The notes: a model not told the origin generated them from the sequence alone. Positions 7,082 through 15,898 are shown, counted from the first letter of the stretch. The stretch is DNA of 40,532 nt from Lysobacter antibioticus (GCF_000731095.1 NZ_JMTZ01000033.1:1-40532), one strand, 5' to 3'. Program-made: numbers and translations.

Positions 7082-9625
7082 ATGGCGAGAGCATCGGTGA
7101 AGTTTTTTGCATTATTCAGTTCCTTTCCGCTCGCCTCGCGGTTTCTGGCCATCGTCGTCGTACCGTTGCTGGCCGCTTCGGTCTGGACCTGGTCGTCGCT
7201 GAAAGCGAGCCTGCCGCAAACGGCGAACTTGCAGATCGGCCGCGCGCAGCTCAGCCGCGGCGCCACGGCACCGGCGACGATCCGGCGCGATGCCGACGGC
7301 ATGGTCCACATCCAGGCAGCGAGCGACGACGACGCTTTCTTCGCGGTCGGCTATGCGCAAGCGCAAGACCGTCTTTGGCAGTTGGAACTGCAACGGCGCC
7401 TGGCACGCGGCCGCGTCAGCGAGATTTTCGGCAAGGACAGCGTCGACACCGACGTCTGGTTCCGTACCCTGGGCCTGTACGAATCCACCGCCACTGCGTG
7501 GCCGGCACTGAGCCCGCAGGCGCAGCGTTCGCTGACCGCCTACACCGCCGGCATCAATGCCTGGATCGGCGAAGGCCACCCGCTGCCGAGCGAGTTCCGC
7601 GTGTTCGGCATCGCGCCGGAGCGCTGGACCGAACGCGATTCGCTGGCCTGGATCAAGATGTTCGCGCTCGACCTGGGCGGCAATTTCCAACGCGAACTGG
7701 CGCGCTACGTCGCCCAGCGCGGCCTCGACGAAACGCAGCTGAAACCGTTCTTCCCCGATTACCCCGCCGATGCGCCGACCACGGTAGCGGCGCTGGGCGC
7801 GCGCGATGCCGCGCCGCTGGCCTCGATCGGCCGCCTGCAATCGCAGTTGCAGCGCGATTACGGCCTGGCGGTGCCGAACACCGGCAGCAATGCCTGGGTG
7901 GTGGCCGGTCGCCTGACCTCCGACGGCGCCGCCCTGCTCGCCAACGATCCGCATCTCGGCCTGCAGATTCCGTCCTTGTGGTATCCGCTCAGCATCCAGG
8001 CGCCGGGGTTGAAAACCTCGGGCATGAGCCTGGTCGGCCTGCCGGTGGTGGTGTTCGGACGCAACGAGCGCCTCGCCTGGGGCGGCACCAATATGATGGC
8101 CGACACCCAGGACTTGTTCTTCGAGCGCGTCGACCGCGGCAGCGAGCATTACGAAACCGGCGCCGGTTGGCAGGCGTTCGCGGTGCGCGAGGAGCGCATC
8201 GAGGTGCGCGCCGATTTCCCGCGGCAGTTGCGCGAGCAGTACGCGCCGGTCGCCTTGAAGGTCCGCTCGACCCGGCACGGGCCGATCATCAGCGATCGCT
8301 ACGGCGTGTTCGATCAACCGGTGGCGCTGCGCTGGACCGGGCTCGACCCGGGCGACACCAGTTACGAGGCGTTCTTCCGCCTCGGTTATGCGAAAGACTG
8401 GGACGGCTTCCGCCAGGCTCTGGCCTTCCACATCGCCCCGGCGATGAACATGGTCTACGCCGACCGCGAGGGCAACATCGGTTACCTCGGCGCCGGTCGC
8501 CTGCCGTTGCGCAAACAGGGCGAAGGCACCCTGCCCTCGCCGGGCTGGGACGAAGCCTACGGCTGGTCCGGCGAAGTGCCGCCGGCGCAATGGCCGCAAA
8601 GCTACAACCCGCCTTCGGGCTACATCGTCACCGCCAACAACAAGGTCGCCGGCGATGGCTACCCGTATTTCGTCTCGCACGACTGGGCTTCGCCGGCGCG
8701 CGCGCGCCGCATCGAGCAATTGCTGCGCGAACGCATCGACACCGGCAAGCGCCTGGGCGTGGCCGACATGCAGCGGATCCAGGCCGACACCCTCGACCTG
8801 GAAGCGGCGGCGCTGATCGGCGAGTTGCGCAAGCGTCTTTCCAAACTCTCCGACAGCAGGCTTTCGGACGGCAACGCCCCGGACAAGATGGGGGAACACC
8901 GCGCGCAAGCGGCCCGCCATCTCAAGGACTGGAACGGCGACATGCGCGCCGAAAGTCAGGCTGCGGCGATCTTCCACGCCTGGATGCGGCACTTCCGCGA
9001 GCGCGTCTACGCCGACCGCCTGCAGGCGAACTGGGGCGAGACCGAGGGCGAAGACGTCCTCGACGGGCTCGTCGAAGGCGTCGGCCTGGATCAGCTGACC
9101 GCGCTGCTGCGCGCCGACGGCGCGGGCTGGTGCGACCGCCCCGCCACCGCAGCGCGCGAGACCTGCGACCAGGCCCTGGCGGCCTCGCAGGAACGCGCGT
9201 TGTGGGAGTTGTACAAGCTCAAGGGCGACTGGAGCATGGACAGTTGGCGTTGGGGCGAGGTCCAGCACACCGTGTACCGGCATACGCCCTTCAGCCAGTG
9301 GAAGCCGTTCGACAAACTGTTCGAGCGTCGCGTCGGCAACGGCGGCTCGCCGAATTCGGTCAACGTCGCCGGCGCCGCCTACGCCGGCTCGGACGGTTAT
9401 CTGCAGGCCTTCGGCGCCGGCTTCCGGCAAGTGATCGCGTTGCGCCGCGACGCGGTGCAGCACCACTACATGAATTCCACCGGCCAGTCCGGCAACGTGT
9501 TCAGCCCGCACTACGACGACAGTGTCGAAGCCTTCCGCAATGTCGAATACCGCAGGCTGGACGCGAGCTACGACCGGCCCGCCGCCGCACCCCGCGCAGG
9601 CCAGGCCACAGGAGCCGCCGAATGA
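7082..9625 (+). CDS. Penicillin acylase family protein (N-terminal nucleophile hydrolase), probably periplasmic
   Basis: An 847-residue amidohydrolase of the penicillin G acylase/AHL acylase/PvdQ superfamily, which cleaves acyl groups from amide nitrogens. Residues 1-42 form a signal peptide or N-terminal anchor (hydrophobic core about 20-35). The alpha-chain region includes DADGMVHIQA and AQAQDRLWQLELQRR. The beta chain would begin at Ser269 after Gly268 in PNTGSNAWVVAG, the usual autocleavage point and nucleophile, followed by LLANDPHLGLQIPSLWY, RNERLAWGGTN and SVNVAGAAY. ATG 7082 gives the signal peptide directly, although its ribosome binding site is weak. Its stop overlaps the start of a cyclic-peptide exporter (ATGA), and across the spacer are lipopeptide initiation genes. 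By analogy with PvdQ in pyoverdine maturation it may remove the fatty acyl chain from the exported precursor; AHL degradation or self-protection are alternatives. Confidence 0.9.
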   Translation: MARASVKFFALFSSFPLASRFLAIVVVPLLAASVWTWSSLKASLPQTANLQIGRAQLSRGATAPATIRRDADGMVHIQAASDDDAFFAVGYAQAQDRLWQLELQRRLARGRVSEIFGKDSVDTDVWFRTLGLYESTATAWPALSPQAQRSLTAYTAGINAWIGEGHPLPSEFRVFGIAPERWTERDSLAWIKMFALDLGGNFQRELARYVAQRGLDETQLKPFFPDYPADAPTTVAALGARDAAPLASIGRLQSQLQRDYGLAVPNTGSNAWVVAGRLTSDGAALLANDPHLGLQIPSLWYPLSIQAPGLKTSGMSLVGLPVVVFGRNERLAWGGTNMMADTQDLFFERVDRGSEHYETGAGWQAFAVREERIEVRADFPRQLREQYAPVALKVRSTRHGPIISDRYGVFDQPVALRWTGLDPGDTSYEAFFRLGYAKDWDGFRQALAFHIAPAMNMVYADREGNIGYLGAGRLPLRKQGEGTLPSPGWDEAYGWSGEVPPAQWPQSYNPPSGYIVTANNKVAGDGYPYFVSHDWASPARARRIEQLLRERIDTGKRLGVADMQRIQADTLDLEAAALIGELRKRLSKLSDSRLSDGNAPDKMGEHRAQAARHLKDWNGDMRAESQAAAIFHAWMRHFRERVYADRLQANWGETEGEDVLDGLVEGVGLDQLTALLRADGAGWCDRPATAARETCDQALAASQERALWELYKLKGDWSMDSWRWGEVQHTVYRHTPFSQWKPFDKLFERRVGNGGSPNSVNVAGAAYAGSDGYLQAFGAGFRQVIALRRDAVQHHYMNSTGQSGNVFSPHYDDSVEAFRNVEYRRLDASYDRPAAAPRAGQATGAAE

Positions 9626-11349
9626 AACTGTTCGCCGAGTATTCGCGCCGCGCGCCCAACAAGGTGTTCTTCTCGATCCTGCTGGGCGGCCTGTCGGGCA
9701 TCTGCTATTCGTTGCTGATCCCGCTGGTGATGAACGTGCTCAAGCAAGGCGACCCGCGCCTGCACACGATCGCGGCCGCGCCGACCCGGCTGTTCTCGCT
9801 GGAGATCGCCAACGCCCCGTTCGCCCTGGTGTTCACGCTGGTGTGCGTGTTCATCCTGATCACCCGGACCTTGTCGCAGGTGGTGCTGACCCGGGTCGCG
9901 ATCGACGTCGCCTCCAGCCTGCGCACCCGCCTGTACGACCGCATCGCCCAGGCGCCGCTGTCGGCGCTGGAGAAGATCGGCCACTCGCGGCTGATCGCCG
10001 CCCTGACCTCGGACGTGCCGCGCATCGTCTTGGGCGCGCGCATGTTCCCGGACATGCTGATCAACCTGGTCATGCTGCTGGGCATGCTCGGCTTCTTGCT
10101 GGTGCTCAACGCCGATCTGTTCTGGTTCGTGCTCGGCTGCATCGCCTTCGGTGTGGTCACCTATCAAATCCCGATGCTGATCGGCGGGCGTTATTTCAAC
10201 AGCGCGCGCCAGCATTTCGACCACCTGCAGGAATCGATCCAGGGCCTCATCCACGGTATCAAGGAGCTCAAGCTCGACGACGCCAAGCGCGAGGCCTTCT
10301 TCGACAAGGTGCTGATGCACTGCGAACGCTCGGTGCAGAAGGACGAGAAGACCGGCTATACGATCCTGCGCGCGGCCAGCAACTACGGCGACCTGCTGAG
10401 TTTCTTCGTGATCGGCTCGATCGTATTCATCGTGGTCAACTACCGCACGATCAGCAACGAGCAATTGATCGGGGTGATCATGGCGCTGCTGTACATCGCC
10501 GGGCCGATCTCGGCGATCCTCGGCTTTTTGCCGCAGATCTCGATCTCGCGCGTATCGATCCAGCGCGTGGCCAAGCTGTTCGAGGAGATCCCGCAGGAGA
10601 CCATCTCGGCCGTGCAGGAGCCGGCGCGGGACTGGGACAGCGTGCGTTTCGAGCAGGTCAGCTACCGCCACGGCAGCAAGGACGACAAGGACGACGGCTT
10701 CCGGGTCGGCCCGCTCGACCTGGAGTTCCGCAAGGGCGAGATCAGCTTCATCGTCGGCGGCAACGGCTCGGGCAAGTCGACCCTGAGCAAGCTGCTGACC
10801 CTGCACTACCGCGCGGTCGGCGGCACCATCCGCTTCGGCGAGCACGCCGTCAGCGACGATTCGATCGGCACCTACCGGCAGTCGGTCAGCGCGATCTATT
10901 CCGACTACCACCTGTTCGACCAGATCCTCGGCGCCGACGACGACCAGCTCAAGGCGACCGTCGACCACTACCTCAAGGCCCTGCACCTGGACCGCAAGGT
11001 CAGCTACCGCGACGGCCGCTTCTCCACTCTCGCCCTGTCCGACGGCCAGCGCCGGCGCATGGCCTTGCTGGCCTCGATCATCGACGACAAAGAACTGTAT
11101 TTGTTCGACGAATGGGCCGCCGACCAGGACCCGACCTTCAAGGCCGTGTTCTATCACGAGATCCTTCCGGCGCTGAAGGCGCGCGGCAAGGCGATCGTCG
11201 CGATCACCCACGACGACCGCTATTTCGATGTCGCCGATCAGTTGATCGTGATGGAGGAAGGCCGCGTCGCCCGGGTCGAGCGTCGCGAGACGCGCGCGGC
11301 GCGGGAACTCCCGTCGCCGCGCGCGCAAGCTTTCGTCATGGCCGGCTGA
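9622..11349 (+). CDS. Cyclic-peptide export ABC transporter (PvdE/SyrD/YojI family)
   Basis: A 575-residue half-transporter with fused membrane and ATPase domains, expected in the inner membrane as a dimer. About six membrane spans lie in the first 300 residues. The ATPase domain has Walker A GGNGSGKST (about residues 379-387), an ABC signature altered to LSDGQRRRMAL, and Walker B running into LFDEWAADQDP. FDEWAADQDP is a hallmark of the branch containing PvdE (pyoverdine precursor export), SyrD (syringomycin) and YojI (microcin J25). The start ATG overlaps the acylase stop as ATGA, so the two are translationally coupled and probably act in sequence: export, then periplasmic processing. The same frame stays open far upstream through the acylase gene, but that part is not coding. 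The 3' end overlaps the convergent metallopeptidase-like gene by 14 bp. Confidence 0.93.
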   Translation: MKLFAEYSRRAPNKVFFSILLGGLSGICYSLLIPLVMNVLKQGDPRLHTIAAAPTRLFSLEIANAPFALVFTLVCVFILITRTLSQVVLTRVAIDVASSLRTRLYDRIAQAPLSALEKIGHSRLIAALTSDVPRIVLGARMFPDMLINLVMLLGMLGFLLVLNADLFWFVLGCIAFGVVTYQIPMLIGGRYFNSARQHFDHLQESIQGLIHGIKELKLDDAKREAFFDKVLMHCERSVQKDEKTGYTILRAASNYGDLLSFFVIGSIVFIVVNYRTISNEQLIGVIMALLYIAGPISAILGFLPQISISRVSIQRVAKLFEEIPQETISAVQEPARDWDSVRFEQVSYRHGSKDDKDDGFRVGPLDLEFRKGEISFIVGGNGSGKSTLSKLLTLHYRAVGGTIRFGEHAVSDDSIGTYRQSVSAIYSDYHLFDQILGADDDQLKATVDHYLKALHLDRKVSYRDGRFSTLALSDGQRRRMALLASIIDDKELYLFDEWAADQDPTFKAVFYHEILPALKARGKAIVAITHDDRYFDVADQLIVMEEGRVARVERRETRAARELPSPRAQAFVMAG

Positions 11350-12478
11350 CAGGCGCCGCGGCCGCGGCCGATTTCGCCTCGCCGCTGTTAACCTCGCCGG
11401 TCTTCGCATCGCCCTCGGCCTCGCGCCGCTGGGTGTCGGCGATCAGCACTTCGCGCGCGGTGCGGCGCACCGCTTCGGGATCGGCCTTGCGCAGATCGGC
11501 GTCGGCGGCCAGGCCGAGCTTCGTCGCCACCTCGGCGGTGACGCGCTTGTTGGCATAGGGATGCGGGTGATCGGGTTCGTCGTCCTGGCTGCGATAGAAA
11601 CGGTCGAGCAGTTTCTCGCGGGTGGTATCGGCCTGGGCCAGTTCGACCAGCTTGGCGCGGTACTCCAGGGTCCAGGCCGGCATCTCCGGCCAGCGCTTCA
11701 TGTCGGCGAAATGCTGGGCCTCGTGGCCGAGGAAGCTGACCCGGAAGTCTTCGCCCTTCATGTCGCCGTAGGAACTGCGCACCGCGTACAGACCCTCGGG
11801 CTTGGCCCATCCGGCCGCGCCGGTGCGCTCGCACGAGGTGTAGTGGGCCCAGCCGCGGCTGACCCAACCGTCCATCACGAACACCTTCACCGGCTGCCGC
11901 TCGCCGCTCGGCAGGTCGACGGTGTAAGGCCGCTCCTCCTGCTGGCCCCACAGCATCAGGTCGTACAACGGCGGCGTGCGGCCCTGCAGCGGATGAAAGC
12001 CGCGCTTGCGCAGTTCGACGTTGATGCGTTCGTTCAAGCCTTCGAAAGCTTCTTCGGTCGGTGCCGGCGCGGGCTCGCCGATCAGCGCGGCCAGATCCGT
12101 CTTCAAGCGCACCTCTTCGGCCGGACGCAGCGCCGGGTCGCGCAACGCCTTCCACCAATAGCGCTGATACACCTCCAGCACGCTGCGCGCGAACGGATCG
12201 GCGACGGTGCCGGCCAGGTACGGCGGCGTGCTGCGGTCGTGACGGCTGAGCATGCAGGCGCGGAACGCGGCGTCCTTGGCGTTGAACTCCTCCAGCGGCG
12301 CCGCCTTCAAGGTGCTCAGCGCGGTCGGCATGTCGGCGCGCAGCGACGCGCCGAGCGCATCGTTGATCGCCTTGGCCGCAACCGGGCCGCTGGCGGGGAT
12401 CGTCGTCGATGCGCCGCTCGCCGCCCAGGCGAGCAGGACGGGCAAGGCCGTGGCGGCGGCAAGTCGGGTGAGGTTCAT
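11336..12478 (-). CDS. Secreted HEAQH (HExxH) zinc metallopeptidase-like protein of unknown function
   Basis: The 380-residue product begins with a signal peptide (hydrophobic stretch about residues 5-22, likely cut near SGAS-TT). A zinc-peptidase motif HEAQH is at residues 252-256 (within SFLGHEAQHFADMKR), with downstream glutamates near 272 and 279 in LEYRAKLVEL that could be the third zinc ligand of a gluzincin-like site. I do not recognise a named family. The last 40 residues (RREAEGDAKTGEVNS onward) look disordered. Its C-terminal codons overlap the exporter gene by 14 bp from the opposite strand. Upstream, with a 38-bp gap, is an AraC-type regulator on the same strand, so it may be the third gene of that unit. 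Proteolytic activity is inferred from the motif only. Confidence 0.75.
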   Translation of the reverse strand: MNLTRLAAATALPVLLAWAASGASTTIPASGPVAAKAINDALGASLRADMPTALSTLKAAPLEEFNAKDAAFRACMLSRHDRSTPPYLAGTVADPFARSVLEVYQRYWWKALRDPALRPAEEVRLKTDLAALIGEPAPAPTEEAFEGLNERINVELRKRGFHPLQGRTPPLYDLMLWGQQEERPYTVDLPSGERQPVKVFVMDGWVSRGWAHYTSCERTGAAGWAKPEGLYAVRSSYGDMKGEDFRVSFLGHEAQHFADMKRWPEMPAWTLEYRAKLVELAQADTTREKLLDRFYRSQDDEPDHPHPYANKRVTAEVATKLGLAADADLRKADPEAVRRTAREVLIADTQRREAEGDAKTGEVNSGEAKSAAAAAPVSRP

Positions 12479-12516
12479 GGCCTGGCTCCTGGTGCGCCGG
12501 CGGCGCGTTGGAGACA

Positions 12517-13245
12517 TTAAGCCGCGATGGCCAGGGGCCGGTCTTGTACGCAATTGATCTGTTGCCGGAGCCGGCCGCGGACCTGTTCGCGCAGCCGCGC
12601 CGGCGTGCAGCCGGCATGGGCGACGACGATGCGGTGCAGATGGCTCTGGTCGCTGAAGCCGGCGGCGGCGGCGACTTCGGCCAGCGATGCATTGCCGGCC
12701 AGCAGCTGCAACGCATGGCGCCAGCGCGCTTCGCGGCGCAGCGCCTGCGGCGACATGCCGTAGGTGCGGGTCAAGGCGCGGCTGGCATGCTCGGCGGAAA
12801 CGCCCAGTCGACGCGCGAGGGTGCCGATCTCGTCGTCGCATTCGGCCATCGTGCGCAGCAGTTCGCCTTGCCAATCGGGCACCACCACGGCCGTCTGCGG
12901 CGTTGCGCAGGCCAGCAGTTCCGACAGGCGCTGCGGACAACGCGCGAACACTTCCTGGGCTTCGCGCAGGTCGTGCACCTGCCAGGCGCTGGCGGCGAAG
13001 ACGAAGCGGTCGTTCGGCAATTCGATATTGATCGCGCTCGCGCCGAGGCGGCCGAAACGATCGCCGTGGGCGTGATACGGCGGATGCAGCACCAAGGTGC
13101 CCGGGCGGCACGGCAAGGGGCCGTCGAGACTGGATTCGGTGTAGTCGCCGTCCAGCACCAGCGCCGCGTACGGCGCGTGGTGGCGGTGCGTCGCCAGGAT
13201 CGCGCCGCGATCGTGGCGGGTGCGATAGGCGAGCCCGGAACTCAC
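12517..13245 (-). CDS. AraC family transcriptional regulator
   Basis: A 242-residue regulator. The N-terminal half resembles a cupin-like sensor domain (THRHHAPYAALVLDGDY, GTLVLHPPYHAHGDRFG). The C-terminal half has the two helix-turn-helix units of AraC proteins: GTLARRLGVSAEHASRALTR and LAEVAAAAGFSDQSHLHRIV, ending in GCTPARLREQ. I chose the GTG at 13245 because it overlaps the stop of the upstream SRPBCC gene as GTGA and keeps the domain intact; the longer frame from 13794 would only add out-of-frame SRPBCC sequence. Coupling to a secreted SRPBCC protein and proximity to the metallopeptidase-like gene suggest a local three-gene unit. The effector and the regulated genes are unknown. Confidence 0.85.
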   Translation of the reverse strand: MSSGLAYRTRHDRGAILATHRHHAPYAALVLDGDYTESSLDGPLPCRPGTLVLHPPYHAHGDRFGRLGASAINIELPNDRFVFAASAWQVHDLREAQEVFARCPQRLSELLACATPQTAVVVPDWQGELLRTMAECDDEIGTLARRLGVSAEHASRALTRTYGMSPQALRREARWRHALQLLAGNASLAEVAAAAGFSDQSHLHRIVVAHAGCTPARLREQVRGRLRQQINCVQDRPLAIAA

Positions 13246-13913
13246 TTGCCCGAACCTGCCTTGGCCGGGTCGCGCGCGCGGCGCAGGTAATCGGCCAGAC
13301 CGCCGAGTTGCAGCCCCTGCACCTTGTCGACCAAGGCGGCGAATTTGCTGAGGTCGTCGGGCGTGTAACCGCCGGCGCGGTAATGCAGGGCGATGCGGGT
13401 GCCGCCGTCGTTGACCGGGCTCAGGCGGAACTCCATCGCCCCGCCCAGGCCCATGCCCTGCAGCGGCCCGAGGCCGCCGAGCAGGCGCAGGGTCTTGCCG
13501 GGGTCGACGAAGCTGACCGTCATGTGCTGGGCTTGTTGTTGGCCGTTGCGGCCGATCTCGCAGAAGCAGCCGCCGGCGCGGGCGTCGATCGACAGGGTCG
13601 ATTCGGCGCCCCACCAGGTGTGGTCCTTGGGCCACCAACGGTCGACGTCTTCGACCAGGGCCTTCCATGCGGTGGCCTGGTCGACCGGGACGACCTGCTC
13701 GTTCTCGATGGTGAACCCGTTCGGCGCCGCGTCCTTGACCGCGGCCACGGCGTGGCCGGTGCCAAGCAAGGCCAACCCCACCGCTCCGACCCATCCGAGC
13801 CGGCTCAGTCCGATTCGGGCCAGTCCGATTCGATCCGATCCGCTCCGACCCAATCCGCTCCGTTCCGATCCGCTCCGTTCCGATCCGCTCCGATCCGATC
13901 CGACCCTGCGCAT
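13242..13913 (-). CDS. SRPBCC/START-like domain protein with a repeat-expanded N-terminal leader
   Basis: A 223-residue protein with an AHSA1/polyketide-cyclase-like (SRPBCC) fold. The signs are EQVVPVDQATAWKALVEDVDRWWP, an acidic/tryptophan-rich middle and the C-terminal helix LSKFAALVDKVQGLQLGGLADYL. The hydrophobic segment WVGAVGLALLGTGHAVAAV (about residues 41-59) looks like a signal peptide, but it follows an unusual 38-residue Arg/Ser/Gly stretch (RSGSERSGSERSG and so on) encoded by degenerate repeats at 13800-13905. The ATG at 13913 has a strong ribosome binding site (GAGGGGAG, seven bases upstream), so this leader is probably translated; a later GTG is possible. Such a long basic n-region is atypical and may have grown by repeat slippage. 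The gene is translationally coupled (GTGA) to the AraC regulator. The ligand is unknown. Confidence 0.78.
   Translation of the reverse strand: MRRVGSDRSGSERSGSERSGLGRSGSDRIGLARIGLSRLGWVGAVGLALLGTGHAVAAVKDAAPNGFTIENEQVVPVDQATAWKALVEDVDRWWPKDHTWWGAESTLSIDARAGGCFCEIGRNGQQQAQHMTVSFVDPGKTLRLLGGLGPLQGMGLGGAMEFRLSPVNDGGTRIALHYRAGGYTPDDLSKFAALVDKVQGLQLGGLADYLRRARDPAKAGSGK
13800..13905. repeat. Degenerate tandem repeat of CCGAT/CCGCT units
   Basis: About 105 bp built from variants of the 5-mers tccga, tccgc and ttccg, giving a 10-15 bp higher-order period (cgctccgttccgatc recurs). It lies in frame inside the first 38 codons of the SRPBCC gene and encodes the RSGSE/RSGSD-like leader. Simple-sequence expansion or contraction is the likely origin. 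Confidence 0.8.
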
Positions 13914-14023
13914 CGCCGCTCTCCCCTCGCCGGCCGCGCCGGCGTTCGAGGGGATTAGGAACCGCCGCCTACGCTCCGCGCAAGCGACGGAAGTTGGGGG
14001 CCGACGGCTAGGTCAGGCGCCCC

Positions 14024-15898
14024 TCAGCCGTCCAGTTCGGCCCAGCGCGCATAGGCCGCGTCGAGCGTGGCCTGGGCCTCGGCGAGGGTCGCGTTGTGGG
14101 CGTTGATCGCGGCGGCGTCGCGCTGGTAGAAGGACGGCTGGTTCATCTGCGCGGTGAGTTCGGCCAAACGCGTTTCCAAGGCCTCGATCTTCGCCGGCAG
14201 TTGCTCGAGTTCGCGCGCGTCCTTGTAGCTCAGCTTGCGCTTGGCGACGACCGGTGCGGCCGCTTCGGCGTCCGGCTTCGGGGCCACGGTCTTGTTGGCA
14301 ACGCTCCTGGCCGCAGCGTTGGCGCGCTGACGCACCCAGTCGCTGTAGCCGCCGACGTATTCGCCGACCCGGCCTTCGCCTTCCATGACCAGGGTCGAGG
14401 TCACCACGTTGTCGAGGAAGTCGCGGTCGTGGCTGACCAGCAGCAAGGTGCCGGTGTAGTCGCCGAGCAATTCTTCCAGCAGCTCCAGGGTCTCGACGTC
14501 GAGGTCGTTGGTCGGTTCGTCCATCACCAGCAGGTTGGACGGTTGCGCGAACAGCCTGGCCAGCAGCAGGCGATTGCGCTCGCCGCCGGACAATCGGGTG
14601 ATCGGCGCACGCGCGCGCTCGGGGGTGAACAGGAAGTCCTGCAGGTAGCCGATGATGTGCTTCTGCTTGCCGCCGACCTCGACATACTCGCGGCCCTCGG
14701 CGACGTTCTCGATCGCGTTCCAGTCCTCGCGCAGGGTCGCGCGGTACTGGTCGAAATACGCGACCTGCAGCTTGCTGCCTTCGCGCACTTCGCCGGCGCT
14801 CGGCTTGAGGTCGCCGAGCAAGGTCTTGAGCAGGGTGGTCTTGCCGCTGCCGTTGGGGCCGATCAGGCCGATGCGGTCGCCGCGGAAGATCGTCGTCGAC
14901 AGATTGCTCAGCAAGGGCTTGCCGCCGTAGTCGAAGCTGACGTCCTTGGCCTCGATGACCTTGCGCCCCGAGGACTCGGCCTGGGCGAAGTCCATGCGCA
15001 CGTTGCCGACGGTGTCGCGGCGCGCCTGGCGTTCGTTGCGCATCGCCTTGAGCCGGCGTACGCGGCCTTCGTCGCGGGTGCGGCGGGCCTTGATGCCCTG
15101 GCGGATCCACACTTCCTCCTGCGCCAGCAGCTTATCGAAGCGGGCGTTTTCCTGGGCCTCGGCGTTCAGGCGCTCTTCGCGGCGGCGCACGTAGTTGTCC
15201 CAGTCGCCGGGCCAGCTGGTGACCTGGCCGCGGTCGATCTCGACGATGCGGGTGGCGAGCGAACGCAGGAAGCGGCGGTCGTGGGTGACGAACAGCAGCG
15301 CGCCCTGCCAGGACTTGAGGAATTGTTCGAGCCAGTCGATGGCTTCGATGTCGAGGTGGTTGGTCGGTTCGTCGAGCAGCAGCAGGTCGGGCGCCGAAAC
15401 CAGCGCGCGCGCCAGCAGCACGCGCCGCTTCATGCCGCCGGACAGACCGGAGAACGCGGCTTCGCCGTCCAGGCCGAGGCGGTCGAGGGTTTCGGTGACG
15501 CGCTGATCCAGGCCCCAGCCGTTGGCGGCCTCGATCTTGGTCTGCACGTCGGCCAGGGCGTCGCCGTCGAAGGGTTCGGCGTGGCTCAGGTGATGGTATT
15601 CGGCCAGCCAGTGGCCGAGCTCGCCGAGGCCGTCGGCGACCACGTCGAACACCGTGCCGCTGGCGCCGGGCGGCACTTCCTGTTCGAGCCGGGCGATGCG
15701 CACGCCGGATTCGCGGCGGATTTCGCCGTCGTCGGCCTGCAGTTCGCCGGCCAGCAGTTTCATGAGAGTGGACTTGCCCGCGCCGTTGCGACCGATCAGG
15801 GCGATGCGTTCGCCCGGTTCGATGGACAGTTCGACGTTTTCGAGCAGGAGCGGGCCGCCGACGCTGTAGTCGGCGTTCTGTACGGTAATCAGGGGCAT
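14024..15898 (-). CDS. uup: ABC-F family ATPase Uup
   Basis: A 624-residue soluble protein with two ABC ATPase domains and no membrane spans, as in ABC-F ribosome-associated factors. Domain 1 has Walker A GRNGAGKST (residues 36-44), the signature LSGGMKRR and LLLLDEPTNHLD. Domain 2 has GPNGSGKTT, LSGGERNR and LLVMDEPTNDLD. The inter-domain linker is the arginine-rich helical segment RQGIKARRTRDEGRVRRLKAMRNER. A C-terminal coiled coil (KLSYKDARELEQLPAKIEALE onward) distinguishes Uup from EttA. Uup has been linked to resolution of stalled or problematic translation and to reduced precise transposon excision. It stands alone: 110 bp separate its stop from the start of the SRPBCC gene, and the small lysine-rich gene is divergent from it. 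Confidence 0.93.
   Translation of the reverse strand: MPLITVQNADYSVGGPLLLENVELSIEPGERIALIGRNGAGKSTLMKLLAGELQADDGEIRRESGVRIARLEQEVPPGASGTVFDVVADGLGELGHWLAEYHHLSHAEPFDGDALADVQTKIEAANGWGLDQRVTETLDRLGLDGEAAFSGLSGGMKRRVLLARALVSAPDLLLLDEPTNHLDIEAIDWLEQFLKSWQGALLFVTHDRRFLRSLATRIVEIDRGQVTSWPGDWDNYVRRREERLNAEAQENARFDKLLAQEEVWIRQGIKARRTRDEGRVRRLKAMRNERQARRDTVGNVRMDFAQAESSGRKVIEAKDVSFDYGGKPLLSNLSTTIFRGDRIGLIGPNGSGKTTLLKTLLGDLKPSAGEVREGSKLQVAYFDQYRATLREDWNAIENVAEGREYVEVGGKQKHIIGYLQDFLFTPERARAPITRLSGGERNRLLLARLFAQPSNLLVMDEPTNDLDVETLELLEELLGDYTGTLLLVSHDRDFLDNVVTSTLVMEGEGRVGEYVGGYSDWVRQRANAAARSVANKTVAPKPDAEAAAPVVAKRKLSYKDARELEQLPAKIEALETRLAELTAQMNQPSFYQRDAAAINAHNATLAEAQATLDAAYARWAELDG

Noticed and set aside
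7112-9511. A 799-codon minus-strand frame opposite the acylase
   Set aside because: Shadow of the acylase codons; the translation has no domain and a composition typical of antisense GC-rich frames.
6862-11349. A single 1495-codon plus-strand frame spanning the acylase and exporter
   Set aside because: Only its last 575 codons are the exporter. Upstream it runs out of frame through the acylase gene, whose real frame has the nucleophile and family motifs.
13245-13794. AraC regulator extended to 425 residues
   Set aside because: The added part is the SRPBCC gene in another frame; the GTG overlapping the SRPBCC stop gives a normal-length AraC protein.
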